Below are positions 1 to 9,137 of a stretch of DNA of 15,131 nt, piece by piece. The DNA comes from Hondaea fermentalgiana (lineage: Eukaryota > Sar > Bigyra > Thraustochytrida > Thraustochytriidae). The DNA lies in contig NPFB01000120.1 of NCBI GenBank assembly GCA_014084085.1, positions 1 through 15,131 of the forward strand, in the 5' to 3' direction. Under the pieces are notes generated by a model, which saw only the letters and a program-made list of their open reading frames with translations, was not told the DNA's origin and searched no databases. The translations under genes were made by a program, and so were the position numbers. Positions within the stretch are counted from its first letter, which is position 1; every line of letters starts with the position of its first letter.

Positions 1-372
1 GCAGGCGCTGCGCCACGCGGCATGCGGGCGACACGAAGAGCCTCAGGCGCAGAGCCGCCCTGCGCCTCGGCGACGCTCTGGCGGAGGCTCTGCGCCCGGC
101 ACAAGCACGCACGCGAGCACGCGGGCGACTGCGAGAAGCAGGCCGCCGGCTACTGCAGCTGCGGCCCCGCGCCGGTGTGCACAGCGCTCAGGCTCACTCG
201 CCGGGCTTCGCGCCCGCCCGAGATTGTCTCGGCAGCGGCGACCTGGACGAGGACGGGCCCGGCAGACCCGAAACTGGCGAGGATACAAACCCAGAACCAG
301 CAGAACCAGAAGCAGAACCAGCAGCAGAGCAGCAGGAGCAGAGGAAAGTTTGGAGAGTCCAAGGAGACAAGG
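1..372. other. 5' flank and presumed 5'UTR of the first gene
   Basis: This GC-rich stretch precedes the first gene. The downstream reading frame stays open through it from an ATG at 22, but the translation is Arg/Ala/Cys/Gln-rich, resembles no domain and has a different composition from the protein that follows. I treat it as promoter plus 5'UTR. A purine-rich block at about 291-345 contains imperfect CAGAAC/CAGCAG repeats. No TATA box or other defined promoter element is evident. Confidence 0.5.
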
Positions 373-1542
373 ATGGTGACCACGAGGCAGCAGGCCGCGG
401 CGCCCGCCGAGAGCGAGCGCAAGCGCCAGACGGGCGTCATGCACCCCCGCGTGTGGAGCGTGGCGGTCGTCCTCTTCGCGGCGCTCGTCTTTAGCGTGCT
501 TAGCGTCGGCGAGAGCGAGACCAGCAACAAGATCGCCGCCGATGTTGAGGCCAAGTCGCAGGAGTTCGCCAACGCTGCCGCCGACACCAAGGACGCCGCC
601 GTGGACAAGATCACCCAGGCCTACCAGGACGCCCTCGCCAGCGTCGACAGCGGCAGCGAGTCCTGGCGCGCAAAGTACGACCGCGCCTACGATGCCACCC
701 GCGAGCAGCTCGAAAACGCCAACCTCGTCAAGCGCCGCGAGGAGACCGTCACCGACAAGCTTCGCAATGCCTACAACGACATGGAGTCCCGCGTCGAGCA
801 GGCCCGCAAAAAGTACCTCGACTCGTACGACAGCAGCGTCTCTTCCTCGGTCAAGGAGCTCCGCGCCCAGATGAAGTCCACCGCCGAGGACATCCGTAAG
901 CAGTACAACGACGGCAAGATCTCCCTTGCCGAGGCCGAGAAGCAGATGCAGGCCAAGGCCAAGGAGGCCCATGACAGCATGTCCAAGTCCCTCGACAGCT
1001 CCGACGCCAAGTCCAGCCTCGACAAGGCCTACCGCGAGATGCACAAGGAGCTCCGCAGCGCCCACTCCGACTACGTCAGCGTCTACGACACCGTCTACGA
1101 GTCCGTTGCCAACGCCGGAAACTCTGCCTGGGATACCGCTGCCGGCGCCGCTGATGCCGCCAAGCGCGCCGCTGACGGTGCAGCCGACACCATTCGTGAC
1201 ATCCCCAACACCGCCTCCACCGTTGGTGACAAGGTCTACCATAAGGCCCAGGAAGCCCGCTACGCTGCCACTGGTGACTCCGCTACGGACGAGGCCAAGC
1301 GCATGTACCACAAGGCCAAGGCTGCCTCCGATGATGCCATCCTCGAGGGCCACAAGACCAAGCGTGACGCCAAGGACCAGGGCCGTGGCATCATGAACTC
1401 CGCCGCTGATGCCGTCCGTGGCGTCGGTACTACCTGCAGCAACGCTGCTAACGGCGTCCGCACCCAGTTTGACGTTGCCTACCACACGGCCACGGACTAC
1501 CTGTCCAACGTCTACGACTCTGCGGTGCAGTCGACCAAGTAA
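373..1542 (+). CDS. Ala/Lys/Asp-rich helical protein with N-terminal signal or anchor (LEA/apolipoprotein-like), function unknown
   Basis: I chose the ATG at 373 because it has a good context (A at -3, G at +4); it gives 389 residues. An in-frame ATG at 439 would start just before the hydrophobic stretch and give a more classical signal peptide. Residues about 27-45 are a single hydrophobic segment preceded by Arg/Lys, so the protein should be secreted or be a type II membrane protein. The rest is almost entirely amphipathic helix rich in Ala, Lys, Asp, Ser and Tyr, with recurring Ala-Ala-Asp-x-Ala/Lys steps (about 255-290) like LEA group 3/4 or apolipoprotein-type helices. There is only one Cys, near the C-terminus. 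Codons almost all end in C or G (GCC, GAC, AAG, CTC), more strongly than in neighbouring genes, which suggests high expression. No enzymatic motif is seen. A stress-protection, lipid-surface or extracellular coat role is possible but untested. Confidence 0.8.
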   Translation: MVTTRQQAAAPAESERKRQTGVMHPRVWSVAVVLFAALVFSVLSVGESETSNKIAADVEAKSQEFANAAADTKDAAVDKITQAYQDALASVDSGSESWRAKYDRAYDATREQLENANLVKRREETVTDKLRNAYNDMESRVEQARKKYLDSYDSSVSSSVKELRAQMKSTAEDIRKQYNDGKISLAEAEKQMQAKAKEAHDSMSKSLDSSDAKSSLDKAYREMHKELRSAHSDYVSVYDTVYESVANAGNSAWDTAAGAADAAKRAADGAADTIRDIPNTASTVGDKVYHKAQEARYAATGDSATDEAKRMYHKAKAASDDAILEGHKTKRDAKDQGRGIMNSAADAVRGVGTTCSNAANGVRTQFDVAYHTATDYLSNVYDSAVQSTK

Positions 1543-2221
1543 TTCCTGTAATTTTTGAATTGATTCTTTTTTTTGGCTGGTAAAATCTTCTTGGATAGTT
1601 TGCTCACACCTTTACCTCTCGCATCAGGTATCAGCAGCAGCCAAGCGCAAGAAAACCTTTGAAACCATTGCTGCCTTTCCTTTTTTTTCGCCAGTGGTTT
1701 GTAAATCTCTGCCGCAACCAACGTTGATGTCTCGCGAGTAGACCTAGATTGTAAAAAGCACTCGCTTCACTTCCTCGGTGAACTGCGCGGAATGCTGCGA
1801 TAGCTCTCAGACATCTCCCTCTTTTCAGTCAGTGCTTGACAACAACATGTCATTTTCGCAAATGAGCATTGTGTCTTCGACAGCCTCGCGTTGGCTTCCT
1901 AGCGATCTTGCAGCCAGCTATCACGAGGCAGCATACAATCTGCAGCAGCTGCTGCTCGTCGTCCTTGCGTAAGAATAGCAGCATTCTCGCGACAGCATCA
2001 TGTGCTCGCCATTCTTGCGCAAAAGTATAGCTTTCTTGCGGCAGCACGGCGGAATGATAGCAAGTGGTCCCTTCTCTCCAGGCCATCAAAGATCAATGTG
2101 AGCGAGCATCTTGGCCCCCTCACTGTCAGTCTCTGACACGGTGTTTCTTGGCCTACAAAACGTGAATCATCGACAAGCAACTGCCTGGGACAACGTGCGA
2201 GCGGGCACGGCGTGGCGCGGC
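1543..2221. other. Intergenic region between the helical-protein gene and AP-3 beta
   Basis: The interval should hold the 3'UTR of the first gene and the promoter of AP-3 beta. A TGAATTGATTC element lies 14 bases after the stop codon, followed by a T-run near 1567-1574. An imperfect repeat lies near 1965-2048. The AP-3 frame is closed upstream by a TGA at 2099-2101. I see no convincing coding region or RNA gene. Confidence 0.6.
1965..2048. repeat. Imperfect tandem repeat, about 49-base spacing
   Basis: Two related blocks, about 1965-1999 and 2014-2048, share the order TTGCG, then A-rich, then ATAGC, then TTCT(C/T)GCG(A/G)CAGCA. The second copy has small insertions and deletions. They lie about 200 bases upstream of the AP-3 beta start, so they are either a regulatory repeat or neutral duplication. 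The alignment was done by eye. Confidence 0.35.
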
Positions 2222-5200
2222 ATGGCGCGGCGCGGCGCGATGGTGCTGAGCACGGGGGACAGCAGATTCTTCGAAGAGTCGGTGAACGCGGGCCGGCTGC
2301 GCGGGCTGCTGGCCGGAAGGTCGCACAATGCGGCGAGCGGCGTCCAGGAGCGCACGCAAGCCATGAAGTGGCTGCTGGCCATGGTCAGCAAGGGCCGCGA
2401 CGTGAGCCAGTTCTTCCCGGACGTCGTCAAGAACGTCGTCGTCCGCTCCGTGGAACTGAAGAAGCTCGTCTACGTGTACCTCATGCACTACGCGGATCAC
2501 GACGCCACCTGCCGCGACCTGGCTCTGCTCAGCATCAACTCCTTTCAAAAGGACCTTGCCGACGGCAACCCCCTCATACGTGGCCTCGCCTTGCGGACTA
2601 TGACCTCTATCCGCGTGCGCGACATCGTCCAACTGCAAATCATGGCCGTGCAAAAGTGCGCTGGCGACTCGGCCATCCACGTCCGCAAAACGGCCGCGCA
2701 TGCCCTCCCGAAAATCTTTAGTCTCGATCCGGGCACCTCCGAGGAGCTCATCGCTCTCTTGGTCAAGCTCCTCGCGGACCACTCGAACATTGTCGTCGGG
2801 AGCGCGGTCGCTGCCTTTCAGGAAATTTGCCCGGGCCGCTTCGACATCATTCACCCCATCTTTCGAACGCTTTGCAGCATGCTGCCCGACATGGAGGAAT
2901 GGGGCCAAATTGTCCTTATTGCAGTATTGACACGATATGCGCGCGAGTTCTTCATGCGACCAACTCTTTTGCTCGTCGAGCCTGTTCGAACCGGGCCGAC
3001 AGGCGCAGGTGCAATGACCGCCGCGCAAGCAAGCAAAACTGCCCTGCAGCAGACCGCGACCCCTGCGCGCAAATTGCCAACGGCGCGGGACTTGCAGTCC
3101 TTTTACGCATCCGACGAGGAAGAAGACGAAAACGAAACTGATGCAGGCGAAGTCAATGGCGAAGGAGGAGGAACCTCGAGGAAGAGCGACGGAAATAACG
3201 CCAACATGGACACCGGCGATTTCTCGAAGGAACCAAGCTTGTCTTCAGCAGTATCGAAAGCCGCCAAAGAGGCGCCCCAAAACAACGGCGACGACAATGA
3301 CGACGGGCAGCAGACACCCGTGGACCGTCCTCTCGAGGCGGACCACAGACACATGCTTAAAACGTGCATGCCGCTGCTCTTGAGCCGTAACAGCGCCGTA
3401 GTCATGAGCGCGGTGTCCATGTTGTGGTACTGCGGCAAGCGTTCCGAGTCTGCCATGGCTAAAATCGCCGCCGCACTCGTGCGCCTGCTCCACGGGCCAC
3501 GCGAAGTTCAGTACATGGCGCTCCAAGCCATTGTTCCCATCGCAAGCGAGGCACCGCAGTTTTTCCACCAACACCTCGATGCCTTTTTCGTTCGCACTGC
3601 CTCGGACCCTTCCTTTGTGCGTGTCGCCAAAGTTGATGTTCTCACAATCTTAGCCTATGAGGCCAACGTTGACGCCGTACTCAACGAGTTCGAGGTTTAC
3701 CTCTCGCACCCCGACAAACCCTTCGTGTGTAGCGTTGTACACGCGGTGGGCAGACTCGTCAACGCCATGCCGCACCTGGCCGATCGCTGTTTGCGCGGTC
3801 TCGCGTCGCTCATGACCTGCCCCGATGAATCGGTCGTTGGTGAGGCGGTTGTGGTCACTCGCACGGTTCTGCAACAGCATCCGGATCACGCAAACATGGT
3901 GCGTCATCTTGTCCGCATGCTCGACCAAACGAGCATTCCGTCTGCCCGGGCCTCGGTCGTTTGGATCGCTGCCGAATTTGTGCACTTTGTTCCTGATATT
4001 GCGCCCGAGGTCTTGCGCAAGCTCGCGCTCTCCTTTGGGGAGGAGGCGCCCATGGTCAAGATGCAAGTCGTTAACCTTGCGGTCCGTTTGCACATGGCCT
4101 TTGCGCAGCCCGAAAGATTTGGAATTCAAAAGCATCTCGACGAGACTACAATGAAGGAAATTGGCGGCGTCGTCACGGGCCTCCTCGACTACATTCTCGA
4201 GCTCGCGCGCTTCGATGCGAGTTACGATCTGCGGGACCGCGTGCGTCTTTTGCGAGCTGTGCTCGAACAGGAAGATTTCGAAGATATTCGAGCCGACGTG
4301 CTCTTGGCTTCCAAGCCTCCTCCCAATCTGCAAATGATCGAATCCACCATTGTTGTTGACCCTCAAGCACGCTTTGTCCTCGATTCTCTGTCCCACTGCG
4401 CCGGTCACGGCGCACCTGGGTACCGTCCTCTTACCGATTGGCCTGCAACAAAGCCGAATTCTGCGCTGCGGGAACCAGCGGCATCATCGTCTGGATACTA
4501 TGCGGCATCAAATGCGGCCAACTCATCCTCCGAGCCTCGAGCCGCCTTTTATGGCGACAGCAGCAGCAGCAGTGGAAGCGATGACGAGAGTGCTGCGTCG
4601 CGGTCCACCGGATCACGACGGCTTCGAAACCGGGCGTCCTCGGTGGCTTCTTCTGCGTCATCATCGTCCTCGGGATCCTCAGGCTCGTCTTCATCTTCAG
4701 GGTCGAGCGGCTCATCCTCATCTTCGAGCGGCTCAAGATCACGCTCCTCCAGTGAATCCTCGAACGATACCGAGGGCGGTGCGAAGGCAAACACTGGCAA
4801 TGGAGAAAGCGACGACGTTCTCGCCATGTTTGACTCGTACGCCCCGGGGCGATCCGGCGGTGCCGATCCCATCAAGGCTGAACCGAGCGCACTTACTAGT
4901 GACGGCACCAGCAGCGCCGTGGAGCATCATACTGGACGCCAGCGACGCGACTCTGCGGGGCAAAAGCTATTAGAGCCTTCTGCGCTTGAGACGGATACGC
5001 GACCTCGCTACACAATTCTTGGCGCAGTCCACGGCGATGGACTGCGTGCAGAGGCCGTCTTTACGCGCAGACCGTCATCCTACAAGAAGAGCATGAACGA
5101 GATCTTGGTGTACGTAACGAATGGTCGAGGCCAGGCCATGACTGGCGTTCGGGTTACCCACATGCGGCTCAAGGATGACCAGGCGCTCATTCCCTTTCCC

Positions 5201-5695
5201 GAAATTGCCACACTTCCACCCGGTGCAACGGAGCAAGTCACCATGCATGTGGACTTTGGGGGCAAGGCCAAGACGCCAATCAAGTTTTGCCTTTCCAACG
5301 AACGCGGGGCGTTTTCTGCGAGCCTTAGCGCGCCTTGCGGCGAGCTTCTCACACCAGCGCCTGCTCTCTTGGCTGACCCTACTGCTTTTGCGAAGAAACA
5401 GGCTCAGCTTTCGGGTATGCATGAAGCTAAGCGTGAACATGGGCACGGCGAGCTTGTTGCCTCTTTAACCTACGAGGAGCTTGCTGAGCGCCTTTTTCGT
5501 GCGGCTAATGTGGCTACCTCCGCTTTTCCCGACGGAGTTGTGGCTGCTGCCGGCCGCAAACTTGGAAGCGACGGCTCCGATGTCACTGTCGTCATTTCTT
5601 TGGATTCCACGCACTTGCGTGTGGGGTCAGACGACTTCCTTCTCGCTGCCACGCTCTGCGACGACCTGGTCAGCGGCATCTTCAGTCAGACTTGA
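2222..5695 (+). CDS. AP3B: AP-3 complex subunit beta (beta-3 adaptin)
   Basis: This is the large beta subunit of the AP-3 adaptor, which pairs with delta, mu3 and sigma3 subunits to sort cargo from endosome/TGN membranes to lysosome-like organelles. The first ATG after the upstream in-frame stop is at 2222 (1157 residues); an ATG at 2240 is equally plausible. Residues about 20-290 and 374-670 form the adaptin alpha-solenoid, with typical stretches such as LKKLVYVYLMHYA, NPLIRGLALRTM, REVQYMALQAI and MVKMQVVNLAVRL. As in other beta-3 subunits, the solenoid is split by an acidic disordered insert (about 294-370) that begins FYASDEEEDE. A Ser-rich hinge (about 780-850) with Gly, Arg and Asp is the usual site of heavy phosphorylation in the family. 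Residues about 917-1157 form the C-terminal appendage region. No canonical clathrin box is visible in the hinge. Length is close to animal AP3B (about 1,100). There are no internal stops or obvious introns. Confidence 0.95.
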   Translation: MARRGAMVLSTGDSRFFEESVNAGRLRGLLAGRSHNAASGVQERTQAMKWLLAMVSKGRDVSQFFPDVVKNVVVRSVELKKLVYVYLMHYADHDATCRDLALLSINSFQKDLADGNPLIRGLALRTMTSIRVRDIVQLQIMAVQKCAGDSAIHVRKTAAHALPKIFSLDPGTSEELIALLVKLLADHSNIVVGSAVAAFQEICPGRFDIIHPIFRTLCSMLPDMEEWGQIVLIAVLTRYAREFFMRPTLLLVEPVRTGPTGAGAMTAAQASKTALQQTATPARKLPTARDLQSFYASDEEEDENETDAGEVNGEGGGTSRKSDGNNANMDTGDFSKEPSLSSAVSKAAKEAPQNNGDDNDDGQQTPVDRPLEADHRHMLKTCMPLLLSRNSAVVMSAVSMLWYCGKRSESAMAKIAAALVRLLHGPREVQYMALQAIVPIASEAPQFFHQHLDAFFVRTASDPSFVRVAKVDVLTILAYEANVDAVLNEFEVYLSHPDKPFVCSVVHAVGRLVNAMPHLADRCLRGLASLMTCPDESVVGEAVVVTRTVLQQHPDHANMVRHLVRMLDQTSIPSARASVVWIAAEFVHFVPDIAPEVLRKLALSFGEEAPMVKMQVVNLAVRLHMAFAQPERFGIQKHLDETTMKEIGGVVTGLLDYILELARFDASYDLRDRVRLLRAVLEQEDFEDIRADVLLASKPPPNLQMIESTIVVDPQARFVLDSLSHCAGHGAPGYRPLTDWPATKPNSALREPAASSSGYYAASNAANSSSEPRAAFYGDSSSSSGSDDESAASRSTGSRRLRNRASSVASSASSSSSGSSGSSSSSGSSGSSSSSSGSRSRSSSESSNDTEGGAKANTGNGESDDVLAMFDSYAPGRSGGADPIKAEPSALTSDGTSSAVEHHTGRQRRDSAGQKLLEPSALETDTRPRYTILGAVHGDGLRAEAVFTRRPSSYKKSMNEILVYVTNGRGQAMTGVRVTHMRLKDDQALIPFPEIATLPPGATEQVTMHVDFGGKAKTPIKFCLSNERGAFSASLSAPCGELLTPAPALLADPTAFAKKQAQLSGMHEAKREHGHGELVASLTYEELAERLFRAANVATSAFPDGVVAAAGRKLGSDGSDVTVVISLDSTHLRVGSDDFLLAATLCDDLVSGIFSQT

Positions 5696-6204
5696 CCACG
5701 GACTTGCATGTTGGTCTGCCTGCCTTGTTTGTTTGCCATGCGTAGTATTCATAAGAAATCATATTTGACGGCTGCTCCGCCTCGGATTATCATCTGCGCC
5801 TTCCTCAAGTTGTCGACTTGAATGAAACGAAATGAAATGAATAGACACCAAAGCTGCTTCAAGGTGGGCGAGTGATGACACAATAGTAGCAAGTCGGCAT
5901 GAAGGTGGCGAACGCCGCAGGCCTCAGCTCCTTGACAGCCACACCAACCAGCCCTGAGCTCCGCTCGACTCGGCGTTCTTCCTCATCAACTCCAAGGCTG
6001 TTTCTAGTAGCAGCAGGCCACATAGGTACTACCAGTAGCCTTCTGCATTCACTCGTCAAACCTCGATCGCTAGACCGCGCGCGGGCGCCTGTAGCTCGCG
6101 CGGGAAGAGCGGAGAAGGCGCGGCGGCAGGGAGGAGAGCCGCTCGACGCCCACCGGAGCGAGGAGCCCGCTGTCCATCCCGCGGCGCGAACGGCGAGAAT
6201 CGAG
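5696..6204. other. Intergenic region between AP-3 beta and the acidic-protein gene
   Basis: This stretch holds the 3' flank of AP-3 beta and the 5' flank of the next gene. A TGAAA/TGAAT repeat sits at 5818-5843. The downstream frame is open from an ATG at 5899, but its translation is Ser/Arg/Ala-rich and unlike the acidic protein, so I read 5899-6204 as 5'UTR. No other element is supported. Confidence 0.5.
5818..5843 (+). repeat. TGAAA/TGAAT short repeat 3' of AP-3 beta
   Basis: Imperfect five-base units (TGAAT, GAAACGA, AATGAA) are repeated over about 26 bases, 123 bases after the AP-3 beta stop. Similar units lie 3' of the other complete plus-strand genes in the window. Confidence 0.6.
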
Positions 6205-7347
6205 ATGGCGGCGTACTTGGGCTTGTGCTGCTCGTGCCTGGAAAGCCTCTGGCAGGGCGACGAGAAGCGAAACAGCGCCGCGCCGCGCAGCGCCGTGGTC
6301 GAGGACGATGACGAGGAGGTCAGAGTCGGGCTCAAAAGCGCGCATGCACAGCAAGAAGTGCAGCGCTTCGAGCTCAAAACTCAGCACGAGGACAAGGACG
6401 ACAAGGCCGATGGCAATGACGATGACGATTATTACACCAACGACGATGGTGACGAGACTGGCAATGGAAAGAGCCGCCATCGCCGCCGCAGCAACAGTAA
6501 GAGCAGTAGTAGTGGCGACAGTGACGACAGTGACGGCGTCAGCGGCGACGACGATGGCGACGACGATGAAAACGGTCACGACAAATTTTACGAGCGAGAG
6601 AACAACAAGGGTAAGCTGCTCGAGCATGAAGTCGCCAACAAGCGCGAGGACAATGGAGCAAGAATTGAACAGCAACACGAAATTCACGAGGAAACCCAAT
6701 TTACCACCTCGGCTACGCCTCGCGTCACCGCAGATAAGGAAAACGACGATGACGACGAAGCGTGGAGCGACGACGATGGCGACGACTGGGATGATGAACC
6801 TGAGAACCCGCCCGCTCAGCCTGTGCAGATGGAGCTTGTGAATTTACCCCCGGAACTGCAGCAATTGCAGGAAAAAATGAAGGCTCAGCGCCCCCCGGCG
6901 AAGCAACATAAGCAAGAATCGCAGGACGATGGATTTGGTAATTTCGCCGAAGAGGATATTGAAAAGGAAGTCGTGCAGGACGACAAGGAAGAACGCGATG
7001 CTGCGCTTGCAATGTTCGAGGAACTTGGGATGGGCTCCCAGCCGCCTCCACGTAGCACCAGTAGCGTCGCATCGCAAAATAGTAATGGCCGATTCTCCTT
7101 TTCCGCCAACGTCGCGCCCCCGCAACAAACGTCAGGTCTCGTTTCAAGTGCACTTGACATGGGTGAGGCTGGACCTGGGTGGGGCGAGGATGATGACGAC
7201 GATGATGATCTGAACATGGAAGACGACATGGACCTGCAGGGCGCCGACCTCTTGGGCAAGACTGACCTGGACCAGCTAATTGATGATGATGACAAGCTCG
7301 AGCAATTTCTCGACGATGTCGATGATAGCGATGTAGACGCTGCCTGA
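6205..7347 (+). CDS. Acidic, mostly disordered protein with Cys-rich N-terminus; function unknown
   Basis: The ATG at 6205 (380 residues) is preferred over an in-frame ATG at 5899 because it has purine at -3 and G at +4, and because acidic composition begins just after it. The N-terminus, MAAYLGLCCSCLESLW, has three clustered Cys that could be S-acylated or bind metal; it lacks the Gly2 needed for N-myristoylation. Most of the rest is Asp/Glu/Ser-rich low complexity. Three aromatic-in-acid motifs stand out: AWSDDDGDDWDDE (about 186-198), DDGFGNFAEED (about 241-251) and GPGWGEDDDD (about 324-331). A predicted helix near 205-228 (LPPELQQLQEKMKAQ) and another near 261-276 (KEERDAALAMFEELGMG) are the most ordered parts. 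Aromatic residues embedded in acidic stretches are common in proteins that bind adaptor ear domains, but FGNF does not strictly match the gamma-ear consensus. I recognise no family; a trafficking accessory role is speculation. Confidence 0.75.
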   Translation: MAAYLGLCCSCLESLWQGDEKRNSAAPRSAVVEDDDEEVRVGLKSAHAQQEVQRFELKTQHEDKDDKADGNDDDDYYTNDDGDETGNGKSRHRRRSNSKSSSSGDSDDSDGVSGDDDGDDDENGHDKFYERENNKGKLLEHEVANKREDNGARIEQQHEIHEETQFTTSATPRVTADKENDDDDEAWSDDDGDDWDDEPENPPAQPVQMELVNLPPELQQLQEKMKAQRPPAKQHKQESQDDGFGNFAEEDIEKEVVQDDKEERDAALAMFEELGMGSQPPPRSTSSVASQNSNGRFSFSANVAPPQQTSGLVSSALDMGEAGPGWGEDDDDDDDLNMEDDMDLQGADLLGKTDLDQLIDDDDKLEQFLDDVDDSDVDAA

Positions 7348-7400
7348 GGAAACGAGAGCGTTCTTCCTTTGACACTGCGCAAAAATTTGAAGTTTTGTTT

Positions 7401-7419
7401 TGACTGAATTGACTGAATG
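7401..7419 (+). repeat. TGACTGAAT direct repeat 3' of the acidic-protein gene
   Basis: TGACTGAATTGACTGAATG contains two copies of TGACTGAAT, 54 bases after the stop codon at 7347 and within the 276-base gap between the convergent acidic-protein and HDAC genes. It may be part of the 3'UTR or the polyadenylation region. Confidence 0.6.
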
Positions 7420-7593
7420 TCTATGTGTATATAGCTTTGGGTTGATCAAACCGTCGGGGAAAAGTAAAAGGCAAAGCAATACAAAGCCAATGCTGATCTG
7501 GTCCACTGCATCTACTCTGTGTACTGTAAAGATCCAACGTTCCAGTTCAGCGCGATTCCCTTTTTTGCGGATGTTGGAACAGATTGACCTTCC

Positions 7594-7612
7594 AGAGAGA
7601 GAGAGAGAGAGA
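7594..7612. repeat. (AG)n microsatellite at the HDAC 3' end
   Basis: About nine and a half AG units lie 11 bases beyond the HDAC stop codon, so on the transcribed strand the HDAC 3'UTR begins with a (CT)n tract. It is a simple repeat likely to vary in length. Confidence 0.9.
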
Positions 7613-7623
7613 TGACAAGTTTG

Positions 7624-8925
7624 CTATTTCAGGATGCTTGCGTCGATCGCAGGCTTGGGGGGATCGAAGAACTCGGCCTCGTGCACCGTCTGCTCAAAGG
7701 CAGCGCGAGCTTCGGTGTTCTTGTCTGCGTCTTGCATGTCCTCGTCCTCCTCGGGCTCGGCATGGTCGGGCGCCTGGGCGGATTGCAGACTCGTCGCCTG
7801 CACGCCAGGGACATGCTCGAGATTGTCCAACACGTTGCAGACAGACTCGAGGATGCGCTTGAGGTTTTCGGGCTTGTTACGGTTTTCCATGTTACTCGGC
7901 GTGATATGAAGATTGTAGTCCGGGGCAAAGTACTCGTAGTACACATTCTTGGGTAGCGGGTTTTCCACTTCTTTGTTCAGGATCACACTCGTCTCATAGG
8001 TCCAGCAGCGCGCGACGTTGCGCATCGTGTAGCCGCCGCCGCCAAGCACGAGCACAGGGACATTGAAGCTCTTGACGTATTCAACACAGTCGCCGTGGCC
8101 GCGCAGCGAAAGGTTAAAGCAGCCAAGACGATCGCCGGAGAGCGAGTCGGACCCGCACTGCAAAAGAACGGCCTCGGGCTGAAAGCGCTCAAAGATCTTG
8201 GCGATAACGGGCCGGAAAATGCTCACAAAGGTGATATCGTCCATACCCTCGTCCAACGGCACGTTGACAGAGTATCCCTTGCCCTTGCCGGCGCCGGTGT
8301 CGTCGAGGGCGCCCGTGTGCGGGAAGAAGTTTCCGAACTTGTGAAAGGAGCACGTCATGACACGATCAGTCGTATAGAATGCCTCCTCGACACCGTCGCC
8401 GTGGTGCACGTCAATGTCGATATACAGCACGCGTTGGTGGTATTTGAGGAGCTCGAGAATGCCCAACACGCAGTCGTTGACGTAGCAAAAGCCAGAGGCC
8501 TCGGACTTTTTCGCGTGATGCAAACCGCCAGACCAGTTGATGACAATGTCTGACGCCTTGGCATTGAGCCGCTTGGCGCCACCCACGGTTCCGCTCGAGT
8601 AAATCTGCACAAAGTCGAACATGCCATCAAAGACGGGGCAGTCATCACCCACATTGAACCGCTGCAATTGTCGTACATACTGGTCCATGTTGTCGGGCGT
8701 CACCGTGCGGAGGAAATTGATGTAGTCGTCCGTGTGGAATTTCGTCATGTCTGCCGCGCTGATCAGCGGCGGTCGGAACGAGTCCATGTACTTGTACAAG
8801 CCGTAGCCCACGATCAGGTGGTGCGTCAGCGTGATTCGCTTACTGCGCATCGGGTGGCCTTCGCTGAGCTGCGTAATGCCCACCTCCGAGTCGTAAAAGT
8901 ACGACACCCTCCGTTTGCCGCTCAT
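7624..8925 (-). CDS. RPD3: Class I histone deacetylase (RPD3/HDAC1 family)
   Basis: This zinc-dependent enzyme removes acetyl groups from histone lysines, normally in Sin3, NuRD or CoREST-type repressor complexes in the nucleus. The 433-residue product matches RPD3/HDAC1 across its catalytic domain (about 5-375). The active site is intact: His136-His137 in [19 protein letters not shown], zinc ligands Asp172 and His174 in [16 protein letters not shown], Asp260 in [12 protein letters not shown], and Tyr299 in [14 protein letters not shown]. Numbering runs four behind human HDAC1. Arg266 and Arg302, equivalent to inositol-phosphate-binding residues, are kept, while the equivalent of human Lys31 is Arg27. 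The C-terminal tail is short and acidic ([14 protein letters not shown]) compared with animal HDAC1. The ATG at 8925 has A at -3 and gives the normal N-terminus. The gene is intronless, convergent with the acidic-protein gene and divergent from the GII-beta-like gene. Confidence 0.97.
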   Translation of the reverse strand: MSGKRRVSYFYDSEVGITQLSEGHPMRSKRITLTHHLIVGYGLYKYMDSFRPPLISAADMTKFHTDDYINFLRTVTPDNMDQYVRQLQRFNVGDDCPVFDGMFDFVQIYSSGTVGGAKRLNAKASDIVINWSGGLHHAKKSEASGFCYVNDCVLGILELLKYHQRVLYIDIDVHHGDGVEEAFYTTDRVMTCSFHKFGNFFPHTGALDDTGAGKGKGYSVNVPLDEGMDDITFVSIFRPVIAKIFERFQPEAVLLQCGSDSLSGDRLGCFNLSLRGHGDCVEYVKSFNVPVLVLGGGGYTMRNVARCWTYETSVILNKEVENPLPKNVYYEYFAPDYNLHITPSNMENRNKPENLKRILESVCNVLDNLEHVPGVQATSLQSAQAPDHAEPEEDEDMQDADKNTEARAAFEQTVHEAEFFDPPKPAIDASILK

Positions 8926-9115
8926 CGTGCCCTTGATCCGCGCGCTCGCTGCGCCTCTTGCCTCCCCTCCCCGTGGTCCTCTCTGCTATCGAGGTCGCCG
9001 TCGTCCTCGCGGTCGCCGTCGTTGGGTCAGCTGGCCGATGCCGCGTGCGCCCTGCTCGCTCGAACCTCGCAGTGAGCCGCGGGGCCGACCGCCAGCGCAC
9101 GAGCGGGAGCAGCAG

Positions 9116-9137
9116 CGGCGGCGGCGGCGGCGGCGGA
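9116..9137. repeat. (CGG)n trinucleotide repeat
   Basis: About seven uninterrupted CGG units lie in the GC-rich core of the divergent region, roughly 190 bases upstream of the HDAC start. It probably falls in the promoter or 5'UTR, not in coding sequence. Confidence 0.85.

Noticed and set aside
22..372. N-terminal extension of the first protein from the ATG at 22
   Set aside because: The composition is unrelated to the rest of the protein, and it would place the signal/anchor segment over 140 residues inside. The ATG at 373 has a good context.
43..1485. 480-residue minus-strand ORF opposite the first gene
   Set aside because: It is Gly/Val/Leu-rich and exactly mirrors the biased C/G-ending codons of the plus-strand gene; stop codons are depleted antisense by codon bias. 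No domain is visible.
2111..2221. Extension of AP-3 beta upstream of 2222
   Set aside because: The frame begins at TTG, not ATG, after a TGA at 2099-2101, and the added residues are not adaptin-like.
2153..3028. 291-residue minus-strand ORF inside AP-3 beta
   Set aside because: It is antisense to a conserved adaptin domain and its translation is His/Arg-rich without domains.
3650..4408. 252-residue minus-strand ORF inside AP-3 beta
   Set aside because: It is antisense to the conserved second part of the adaptin solenoid; a shadow of the coding strand.
6070..6699. Hydrophobic 209-residue minus-strand ORF opposite the acidic gene
   Set aside because: The Val/Ile/Ala-rich translation is the expected antisense reading of GAC/GAT-rich acidic codons, not evidence of a membrane protein.
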